Below, piece after piece: positions 35,653-42,704 of a stretch of DNA of 64,000 nucleotides. Every line of letters starts with the position of its first letter. The first letter of the stretch is position 1. The notes beneath the pieces were generated by a model that made no database searches, was not told the origin of the DNA, and saw only the letters and a list, made by a program, of their open reading frames with translations. The stretch spans positions 34,547 to 98,546 of the forward strand of contig CAOPES010000007.1 of the NCBI GenBank assembly GCA_948502395.1. Reading direction: 5' to 3'. A program made the position numbers and the translations under genes. This stretch comes from an uncultured Clostridia bacterium. GTDB lineage: Bacteria; Bacillota; Clostridia; TANB77; CAG-508.

Positions 35653-35775
35653 TAAAGATAATAATAAAGAAAAAAGTTTGGTAGAAATATCAAATTTTTT
35701 TTGAATTTTAAAGCATAAAAAGCCAAGCTTTGAATATATATAAATATAATAGACCAAAGATACAAGGAGAAAAAT

Positions 35776-36939
35776 ATGTTCAAAGTTACAGTATTAAAAG
35801 CAAAAGATATTGCTAAAATCTTTACAGGAATTAGCGTAACCATACTAATAATATTACTATTTAGTAAAAATTTTGAAAAAAAATCAGAAAAAAGCAAACT
35901 AGAAAATTTAGAAATAAATTTGAACTCCATAACAAATCACAGCATGGTAAACTGTATGGACCAAGTAATACCAACAATGTCAAAAGTAAACGAAGAATAT
36001 AAGAAAATAGCAAAAGAAGACGAAGACGAAGGAAATATATTGCAGTCAATGCTTAAAACTCAAATATCATCAATAAAAGGAATGGAACGAATAGAGTTAA
36101 AAGCCCAAAAAATGGAACAAAAAAATACAGAAGATAATAAAAGCGAAGAAAAGCAAGAAGAAATAGAACTTGCAAAAACAGGAGTACAAACACAAGTAAT
36201 AACAAACAATCCAATAAGTGAAAATGCAAATGTACAACATGGAAGTCTAAAAATCAAAAACCAAACAAGTTATACATTGACAGAAGATGTACTAAATCCG
36301 AACATAACAATAGAAAATAAAAATATTTTGTTATTTCATACACATAGCTGCGAAAGCTACACACCAAGCGAGAAATATCCATATACGCAAACTGGAAATT
36401 TTAGAACAACAGACCTAAATTTTACAGTAACACGATTAGGAACAGAATTGCAAAATCATTTACAACAATATAACTACAATGTAGCACATAGCACGGATTA
36501 CCACGATTATCCTGCATATAATGGTTCATATACACGTTCACTTGCAACAGTGGAAAATATGCTAAAAACAACTTCGTCAGATATTATAATAGATATACAT
36601 AGAGATGCAATAGGTTCAAGACCTGATTATGCTCCAACTGTAAAAATTGGCGAAGAAGAAACAGCACAAATGATGTTTGTTATAGGTACAAATGAAGGGG
36701 GACTTTGGCACCCAAACTGGCAACAAAATTTGAAATTTGCTGTTAAGGTTCAACAAAAGGCGGAAGAGATGTACCCAGGGTTGTTTAAACCAATAATGCT
36801 TACTCAGTCTAGGTATAATCAACATGCTGGGAAGTTTGCTAGTATTATTGAAGTTGGTTCAACTGGTAATACATTAGACCAATGCTTGAATAGTATGAAA
36901 TATTTGGCTAAGGTATTAGATGAGGTTTTGAAGAATTAA
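35776..36939 (+). CDS. spoIIP: Stage II sporulation protein P
   Basis: Peptidoglycan amidase/endopeptidase of the engulfment DMP complex with SpoIID and SpoIIM. N-terminal anchor (about 13-32), a linker, then the catalytic domain from about residue 170: LLFHTHSCESYTPSEKY with the metal His residues, a variable stretch, IIIDIHRDAIGSR near 275 and the closing FASIIEVGSTGNTL with the conserved Glu. 387 residues. RBS AAGGAG. With spoVG it argues for an endospore former. Confidence 0.93.
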   Translation: MFKVTVLKAKDIAKIFTGISVTILIILLFSKNFEKKSEKSKLENLEINLNSITNHSMVNCMDQVIPTMSKVNEEYKKIAKEDEDEGNILQSMLKTQISSIKGMERIELKAQKMEQKNTEDNKSEEKQEEIELAKTGVQTQVITNNPISENANVQHGSLKIKNQTSYTLTEDVLNPNITIENKNILLFHTHSCESYTPSEKYPYTQTGNFRTTDLNFTVTRLGTELQNHLQQYNYNVAHSTDYHDYPAYNGSYTRSLATVENMLKTTSSDIIIDIHRDAIGSRPDYAPTVKIGEEETAQMMFVIGTNEGGLWHPNWQQNLKFAVKVQQKAEEMYPGLFKPIMLTQSRYNQHAGKFASIIEVGSTGNTLDQCLNSMKYLAKVLDEVLKN

Positions 36940-36953
36940 ATTATACAAAATTG

Positions 36954-36983
36954 AGAACTGTTTTTTATAGAGCAGTTCTTTAA
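36954..36983 (+). terminator. Terminator of spoIIP
   Basis: Stem AGAACTG/CAGTTCT with a 12-base loop and short T-run. Confidence 0.65.
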
Positions 36984-36999
36984 ATTTGCAAAAATAAGC

Positions 37000-37028
37000 T
37001 TGAAATCTTGAACTGAATTATATATAAT
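37000..37028 (+). promoter_or_regulatory. Promoter of pgi
   Basis: TTGAAA at 37000-37005 and TATAAT at 37023-37028, 17-bp spacer, 39 bases before the start codon. Confidence 0.75.
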
Positions 37029-37067
37029 GTAACAAGAAAAAGAAAAGAAAGCGAGGCGTAATAAAAA

Positions 37068-38375
37068 ATGGCAGAAATAAAATTAAATTTAAAAAACACA
37101 GGAATAACACAAAAATCAATAATGGCATACAAAGAAAAAATCAAAAACATACACGAAGACTTACACACAAGAGCAAACGACCAAAAAGACTTCGTAGGCT
37201 GGTTAGACTTACCAGTAAATTATGACAAAGAAGAATTTAAAAGAATAAAAAAAGCAGCAAAAAAAATAAAAAAAGAATCAGACATATTAGTAGTAATAGG
37301 AATAGGCGGATCATACCTAGGAGCAAGAGCGGTAATAGAAGGATTAACAAGCTCATTTAGCGATATGTTACCAGCAAAACAAAGAAAAAATCCACAAATT
37401 CTATATGTAGGAAACAACCTAAGTCCAAACTACATAAATGAATTAATAGAATATATAGGAGACAAAGACTTTTCAATAAATGTAATATCAAAATCAGGAA
37501 CAACAACAGAACCAGCAATTGCATTTAGAATATTTAGAGAAATACTAGAAAACAAATATGGAATAGATGAAGCAAGAAGCAGAATATATGCAACAACAGA
37601 CAAAGAAAAAGGAGCACTAAAAACATTAGCACAAAAAGAAGGTTATGAGCAATTTGTAGTACCAGATAATGTAGGCGGAAGATATTCAGTACTAACAGCA
37701 GTAGGACTATTACCAATAGCAGCAGCAGGAATAAACATAGACGAACTAATGGAAGGGGCAAGAATAGCAAGAGAAAGATATAATGACCCAGAACTAAAAT
37801 ACAACGAATGCTATCAATATGCAGTAGTAAGAAACATTCTATATAAAAAACACAAAGATATCGAAATATTAGTAAACTACGAACCAAAAATGCACTACTT
37901 TACAGAATGGTGGAAACAACTATATGGAGAAAGTGAAGGAAAAGAAAATAAAGGAATATTCCCAGCAGGAGTAGACAATACAACAGACTTACACTCAATG
38001 GGACAATACATACAAGAAGGAAGAAGAAATCTATTTGAAACAGTAATAGAAGTAAAAGAACCAAGTACAGACATAAAAATCAACCCAGATGACGACAACT
38101 TAGATGGATTAAACTACCTAAGTGGAAAAACACTAGACTACGTAAACAAAAAAGCAATGGAAGGAACAATACAAGCACACGTAACAGGCGAAGTACCAAA
38201 CATCAAAATAACAATGAATGAACTAGACGAAAAAAATATAGGAGAACTAATATATTTCTTCGAAAAAGCATGTGCGGTATCAGGAAACATATTAGGAATA
38301 AATCCATTTAATCAACCAGGAGTAGAAGAATACAAGAAAAATATGTTTAAACTACTAAAAAAACCAGGATATTAA
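37068..38375 (+). CDS. pgi: Glucose-6-phosphate isomerase
   Basis: Glycolytic isomerase of glucose-6-P and fructose-6-P. SIS-fold motifs: VIGIGGSYLGARA near residue 77, ISKSGTTTEPAIAFR near 143, TDKEKGALKTLA, and the active-site signature GGRYSVLTAVGLLPIA near 203; Lys near the C-terminus in GINPFNQPGVEEYK. 435 residues, the short Gram-positive type. It ends 7 bases before the third copy of the paired hairpin element. Confidence 0.96.
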   Translation: MAEIKLNLKNTGITQKSIMAYKEKIKNIHEDLHTRANDQKDFVGWLDLPVNYDKEEFKRIKKAAKKIKKESDILVVIGIGGSYLGARAVIEGLTSSFSDMLPAKQRKNPQILYVGNNLSPNYINELIEYIGDKDFSINVISKSGTTTEPAIAFRIFREILENKYGIDEARSRIYATTDKEKGALKTLAQKEGYEQFVVPDNVGGRYSVLTAVGLLPIAAAGINIDELMEGARIARERYNDPELKYNECYQYAVVRNILYKKHKDIEILVNYEPKMHYFTEWWKQLYGESEGKENKGIFPAGVDNTTDLHSMGQYIQEGRRNLFETVIEVKEPSTDIKINPDDDNLDGLNYLSGKTLDYVNKKAMEGTIQAHVTGEVPNIKITMNELDEKNIGELIYFFEKACAVSGNILGINPFNQPGVEEYKKNMFKLLKKPGY

Positions 38376-38382
38376 TGGTTTT

Positions 38383-38490
38383 GGGTGTTTTTGGGGACAG
38401 ACCTTAAAAACACCCACTTTAAATATTAAAAAATAAAAAAATATTATAATCAACGTAGGGTGTTTTTAAGGACTGTCCCCAAAAACACCC
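38383..38490 (+). repeat. Paired inverted hairpin element (GGGTG type), copy 3
   Basis: Arms 38383-38415 and 38458-38490 are 33-bp reverse complements with one mismatch; spacer 42 bp, unrelated to the other spacers. Total 108 bp, against 109 and 107 for the other copies. Its right end is directly followed by the RBS AAAAGGAG of the next gene. Confidence 0.93.
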
Positions 38491-38504
38491 AAAAGGAGCA
38501 GAAA

Positions 38505-39228
38505 ATGATTTACAAAGAAACGTTTAAACCAGGACTAAAAGATATAGGAAAAGATAACACTATAAAAAATAGAGCAATATTAGAAATATTAGAAAATGTA
38601 GCAGCATACCATTCTGATACAGTCAGCTATGGTGCAAATCAAACTGATACTAATAGAACAGCATGGATTTTACTTGACTGGAATTTGCAAGTATTAAAAA
38701 GACCAAAATACGGACAAGTATTAACAGTAAAAACTTGGGGAAGAGACGTGAAAAAATTTTTTACATTCCGTGATTTTGAAATATATGATGAAAACCAAGA
38801 ATTGTGTGTAATTGCAACATCTAAATGGGCTTTAATAGATATAGATAATAGAAAAATGGTTAGACTAACAGATGAAATTATGAATAGATACGAACCAGAA
38901 GAAAAAAGTGTATTTTCTGAGGAAAAACTGGGTAAACTAGAAGTACCAACAGAATTTTCATCATATATCAATTACGAAGTAATTAGAAAAGATATAGATG
39001 TCAATAAACATATGCACAATTTATATTACCTAGATTTAGCATATGAAGCTATGCCAAAAGAAGTATATGACCAAAGACCATTTGACAACGTACGTATTAC
39101 TTATAAAAAAGAAATTAAACTTCGGAGATAAAATTCAATGTAAATACACCTATAAAAATGATAAACATATTATAGTAATAATGAGTGAAAACGAAGAAAA
39201 TATACATTCTATAATAGAAATAAGCTAG
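38505..39228 (+). CDS. Acyl-ACP thioesterase, +1 frameshift at CGG
   Basis: Hydrolyses acyl-ACP to free fatty acid (PF01643, double hot-dog fold). Hot-dog 1 has NRTAWILLDWNLQV and TVKTWGRDVKKFFTFRD; hot-dog 2 has KDIDVNKHMHNLYYLDLAYEAMP, the conserved Asn/His active-site stretch. In the zero frame the protein reaches EIKL at codon 206, then CGG (39123-39125), AGA and stop. Omitting C39123 reads EIKLGDKIQCKYTYKND and runs to the stop at 39226-39228, giving a complete 240-residue protein. The LGD sequence is what I expect for the family. ATG 38505 follows AAAAGGAGC. Confidence 0.88.
39123..39125 (+). other. In-frame CGG at a +1 frameshift site (thioesterase)
   Basis: Context CTT CGG AGA TAA. 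Reading GGA from 39124 gives EIKLGDKI and restores the C-terminal strand region. CTT plus a rare Arg codon resembles the Ty1 CUU-AGG-C +1 shift site. Confidence 0.85.
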
Positions 39229-39230
39229 AA

Positions 39231-39294
39231 ATTGCCATTGGGGACGGACCTTTTTGGCAAAAAATTGTCAAAAAGGTCCGTCCCCAATGGCAAT
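39231..39294 (+). repeat. Paired ATTGCC-type hairpin element
   Basis: Two 30-bp arms (39231-39260, 39265-39294), reverse complements with one mismatch, 4-base loop AAAA. Core GGGGACGGACC. It begins 2 bases after the shifted-frame stop of the thioesterase gene and ends shortly before the pyk promoter; it can fold as one long or two short hairpins and could terminate transcription. Confidence 0.92.
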
Positions 39295-39318
39295 ATTTAA
39301 AAAATTTTGAAAAAATTG

Positions 39319-39348
39319 TTGAATTTTGTTGTGAGAATGTGCTATAAT
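39319..39348 (+). promoter_or_regulatory. Promoter of pyk
   Basis: TTGAAT at 39319-39324, 18-bp spacer, TATAAT at 39343-39348. Confidence 0.7.
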
Positions 39349-39381
39349 AAAGGCTGGTTTAAAAAAGGGAGGATATGTATA

Positions 39382-40827
39382 ATGAAAACTAAATTAAGAA
39401 AAACAAAAATAGTAGGAACAATAGGACCTGCAAGTCAAAGTGAAGAAATGTTGACAAAGCTAGTAAATGCTGGGTTAAACGTAACAAGAATTAACTTTTC
39501 TCATGGTGGATATGAAGAAAATGGAGAAAAAATTGAAACAATTAAGGCAGTAAGAGAAAAATTAAACAAACCAGTAGCATTACTATTAGATACAAAAGGA
39601 CCTGAAATTAGAACAGGTGTATTAGAAACAGGAAACGAAAAAGTAACAATAAACGAAGGTCAAGAATTTACATTTGTAAATGATGATATAATTGGAAACA
39701 ATGAAAGAACAAGTATAAGCTACAAAGAATTATACAAAGATGTTCAAGTTGGTTCAACACTATTAGTAGATGATGGAGCAATTGAATTTGAAATAACAAA
39801 AATAGAAGGAAAAGACATTGTATGTAAAGCATTAAATACAGGAAGATTAGGAAGCAGAAAAACAATGAACGTTCCAGGTGTTAAGCTAGAATTACCAGCT
39901 TTAACTCAAAAAGACGTAGATGATATAACAGAAGGAATTAAAAGAGGTTTTGATTATATAGCAGCTTCATTTGTAAGAAAAGAAGCAGATGTTAAAGCTT
40001 TAAGAAATTTATTAGATTCAAACGGTGGAGAAAGAGTAAAAATAATTTCTAAAATAGAAAACCAAGAAGGTATAGACAACTTTGAAGAAATTTTAGCAGC
40101 ATCTGACGGAATAATGGTAGCACGTGGAGATATGGGTGTTGAAATACCAATGGAACAAGTTCCAATAGTACAAAAACACTTTATAAAAAGATGTAACGAA
40201 GTTGGAAAACCAGTAATAACAGCAACACAAATGTTAGAATCAATGACACAAAACCCAAGACCAACAAGAGCAGAAGTAAGTGACGTTGCAAACGCAGTAT
40301 ATGACATTACAGGAGCTATAATGCTATCAGGAGAATGTGCAATGGGAAAATACCCAGTAGAATGTGTTGAAGCAATGAACAAAATATCAACAGCAATAGA
40401 AGGAAGTATAAACTACGGTAAAAGATTTGACAAAAAATCAACAGGAAAATACGTAGAAAAAGATTTAGAAAGTGCAATTGCATATTCAACATGTGTAACA
40501 GCAAAACACATTGATGCAGATGCAATAGTAGCATATACACATAAAGGTGATTCTATAAGAAAATTAGCAGGATTAGGAGCAGGATGCCCAATATTTGCTA
40601 TAACAGATGACGAAAAAACATATCATCAATTATCAGTATCATTCAATGTAACTCCTGTTCTATGTAAAGGAGAAGCAACAATTGAAAATACAATAACAAA
40701 AGGAATTGAAAAATTAAAAGCAGAAGGAATTTTAGAAGCAGGAGATACAGTTGTTTTATCAGGTGGAGCAAAAATATTACCAACAGACGGAGAAAACAAA
40801 GTTATAGGTGGATATGTAAAAATATAA
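39382..40827 (+). CDS. pyk: Pyruvate kinase
   Basis: Last glycolytic step, PEP plus ADP to pyruvate plus ATP. Motifs: TKIVGTIGPAS at residue 9, RINFSHGGYEE, LLLDTKGPEIRTG near 64, the signature IISKIENQEGIDNF near 217 and MVARGDMGVEIP near 240, ATQMLESMT near 277. About 481 residues, without the extra PEP-utiliser domain of Bacillus Pyk. ATG 39382 follows GGGAGG; 25 upstream in-frame codons are not supported. Own promoter and terminator. Confidence 0.97.
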   Translation: MKTKLRKTKIVGTIGPASQSEEMLTKLVNAGLNVTRINFSHGGYEENGEKIETIKAVREKLNKPVALLLDTKGPEIRTGVLETGNEKVTINEGQEFTFVNDDIIGNNERTSISYKELYKDVQVGSTLLVDDGAIEFEITKIEGKDIVCKALNTGRLGSRKTMNVPGVKLELPALTQKDVDDITEGIKRGFDYIAASFVRKEADVKALRNLLDSNGGERVKIISKIENQEGIDNFEEILAASDGIMVARGDMGVEIPMEQVPIVQKHFIKRCNEVGKPVITATQMLESMTQNPRPTRAEVSDVANAVYDITGAIMLSGECAMGKYPVECVEAMNKISTAIEGSINYGKRFDKKSTGKYVEKDLESAIAYSTCVTAKHIDADAIVAYTHKGDSIRKLAGLGAGCPIFAITDDEKTYHQLSVSFNVTPVLCKGEATIENTITKGIEKLKAEGILEAGDTVVLSGGAKILPTDGENKVIGGYVKI

Positions 40828-40838
40828 CACAAAATATG

Positions 40839-40881
40839 AGAAAGCAAGATTTTGAAGAAAGCAAAATCTTGCTTTCTTTTT
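40839..40881 (+). terminator. Terminator of pyk
   Basis: 15-bp stem GAAAGCAAGATTTTG/CAAAATCTTGCTTTC with a 7-base loop and T-run. Confidence 0.92.
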
Positions 40882-40938
40882 GCAAACAAAAAGTATACAT
40901 AAAAGTTTCCATAAAGTGGTAAAAAATCCTAAAAACCC

Positions 40939-40967
40939 TTTACAAAGTTTAAATAATGTAATATAAT
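40939..40967 (+). promoter_or_regulatory. Promoter of the sortase surface cluster
   Basis: TTTACA at 40939-40944 and TATAAT at 40962-40967 with a 17-bp spacer; start near 40974, leaving a leader of about 120 bases. Confidence 0.75.
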
Positions 40968-40984
40968 GTTGTATGTAAAAATGT

Positions 40985-41060
40985 AGCTTTGAGTATACCA
41001 CGAAAAAGCTTGTATCCGTAGGGAAGATACAAGAAATAGTGGTTATTTAAAACTCTTGAA
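40985..41060 (+). ncRNA. Candidate structured leader RNA of the surface cluster
   Basis: Nested pairing: outer GAGT/ACTC (40991-40994 with 41052-41055), ACCAC/GTGGT (40997-41001 with 41039-41043), and an 8-bp apical stem CTTGTATC/GATACAAG (41009-41016 with 41026-41033) closed by CGTAGGGAA. Internal loops are A-rich. It matches no riboswitch consensus I can recall. It may be a riboswitch-like or protein-binding leader; or only an mRNA 5' stabiliser. Confidence 0.45.
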
Positions 41061-41094
41061 TAACTAATTATATAAATTTATAGGGGGGTTCATA

Positions 41095-42093
41095 ATGAAA
41101 AGATTTAAAATCAAAATTATGACTATGGCATTACTAGTAGTAATGGTTGCACTAGCAATACCAGTAAACGCTTTCGCAGCACAAGCAGAAATGCAAGTTG
41201 TAAAAGTAGAACAAGATTACATAATCTATCTTAAAGGATTAGCAGATTCGAAATTTCAATATGCTATAACATCAGAAAAAGGAGCAGAAGAAGTCGACTT
41301 GAATTATATCAATTCAGTAGAAGATGAAGATAATAATCAAGTAATGCTAATTGAAAGTGATAAAATAGCACAAGGAACTAACTATATTCATACAAAAGTA
41401 AAAGACGGAGACAAAGAAGTAAAAACAGTAAACGAAATAAACTTCGAGACTCAAAGCTTTAATACAGAAAAAATGGAAATAGTTGAAAACACAACAAAAA
41501 GAATAAAGACAGAACTAAAAACAAACTTAGAAAAAATAAATGAAGTAAGAGACGGGATGCAATATACAGAAACAATTGGTGGATTACAAATAGTAGATGA
41601 CGAAAACGCAACATACTATTATGAAAGAACAAAACTACCAGCAGACCAATATTCAAAACTACAAGAATTAGCAAATGAATTAAATATTGGATATGAAGAA
41701 AAAGATATGTATTCAAAAATAGAATATGCAAACGAATTTTACAACTTATATAATTCACTAATCGAAAAAGCAAAATGGGAACCAGTAGAAAAAGACTTAA
41801 TAATAAAACAACCAATAGAAGCACAAAAAGGTGAACAATATGTTGTATTACTTAAAAAAGTAGCACAAGACGGAACAGAAACATATGATGCAAAATTTAT
41901 GACATCATATAGAGAAGACGAAGAAGAAAAAATACCAGGAAAAACAGAAACAAAAATAGTACAAGAAACAGCAAAACTACCAATAACAGGAGACAGCATT
42001 ATACTATTTGCAATATTAGCAGTTATCGTATTAGCATTAATCCTTATATTTGTAAGAATGAAAAAATTACAAAACAAAGAAGAAAAACACTAA
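41095..42093 (+). CDS. LPXTG-anchored surface protein
   Basis: 332 residues. Sec signal peptide (1-28, hydrophobic core ALLVVMVALAIPVNAFA, cleavage after AFA likely), an extracellular mixed domain, then the cell-wall sorting signal KLPITGDS near residue 295, a hydrophobic segment and a Lys/Glu-rich tail. Sortase would cleave between Thr and Gly. It is immediately followed (1-base gap) by the sortase gene, so enzyme and substrate are coupled. RBS GGGGGG. Confidence 0.9.
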   Translation: MKRFKIKIMTMALLVVMVALAIPVNAFAAQAEMQVVKVEQDYIIYLKGLADSKFQYAITSEKGAEEVDLNYINSVEDEDNNQVMLIESDKIAQGTNYIHTKVKDGDKEVKTVNEINFETQSFNTEKMEIVENTTKRIKTELKTNLEKINEVRDGMQYTETIGGLQIVDDENATYYYERTKLPADQYSKLQELANELNIGYEEKDMYSKIEYANEFYNLYNSLIEKAKWEPVEKDLIIKQPIEAQKGEQYVVLLKKVAQDGTETYDAKFMTSYREDEEEKIPGKTETKIVQETAKLPITGDSIILFAILAVIVLALILIFVRMKKLQNKEEKH

Positions 42094-42094
42094 A

Positions 42095-42685
42095 ATGAAA
42101 TTAAAAATATATAAAACAATATTTGCAACACTGCTCATAGCAGTAATTGTAGTAATAGGATTAATAGCTGTAAAATACGGAAAAAACTATTTAAATGACC
42201 AAGAAACTCAAAAAGTAGTAGAAACATTTTCAAGAAGTTTAGAAAACGAAACAAAAGAAAATGTAACTATGAATGGTTACAAAGTAATTGGAATAGTAAA
42301 AATTCCAAAAATTGAGTTAGAATACCCGATACTAGATATAGACACATACAACCCAGAAGAGACAAAAGAACCAATGAAAATATCAATAGTAAAATATTGG
42401 GGTGGTCAAGTAAATGACTATGGAAATTTGTCAATAGCAGGACACAACAACTATGACGGAACAATGTTTGGAAAAACAAAACACCTGGAAATAGGAGATA
42501 TAGTAGAACTTACAGACTTAAACGGAAATACAATAGCATATCAAATATATGACAAGTTTATAACAGATCCAAATGATATAACAATTCTTGCAACAAATGA
42601 CAATACCATAAGAGAAACAACACTAATAACATGTACAAATGGAAATAGAGAGAGACTTATATTAAAGGCAAAAGAAACTAAATAA
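42095..42685 (+). CDS. Sortase
   Basis: Membrane-bound cysteine transpeptidase anchoring LPXTG proteins to peptidoglycan. N-terminal membrane helix (7-26), sortase beta-barrel with GIVKIPKIELEYPI, the catalytic His in SIAGHNNYDGTMFG near residue 115, catalytic Cys in TTLITCTNGNRERLIL near 177, and the Arg in NRERL. 196 residues. Class uncertain (B-D-like short sortase). Neighbouring genes are its likely substrates or partners. Confidence 0.92.
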   Translation: MKLKIYKTIFATLLIAVIVVIGLIAVKYGKNYLNDQETQKVVETFSRSLENETKENVTMNGYKVIGIVKIPKIELEYPILDIDTYNPEETKEPMKISIVKYWGGQVNDYGNLSIAGHNNYDGTMFGKTKHLEIGDIVELTDLNGNTIAYQIYDKFITDPNDITILATNDNTIRETTLITCTNGNRERLILKAKETK

Positions 42686-42704
42686 TAAAAGGAGGAAATC
42701 TAAA

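Noticed and set aside
22553..39125. CGG simply reassigned to another amino acid (as reported for Trp or Gln in other bacteria)
   Set aside because: A changed meaning would keep the zero frame, but at three of the four sites the zero frame soon hits a stop or loses homology while the +1 frame carries the conserved protein.
12651..39125. Three independent sequencing or assembly errors
   Set aside because: Not fully excluded. But errors would be expected mainly in the abundant A/T homopolymers; no such break was seen, while all three breaks are an extra C in the identical TCGG context. Raw reads are needed.
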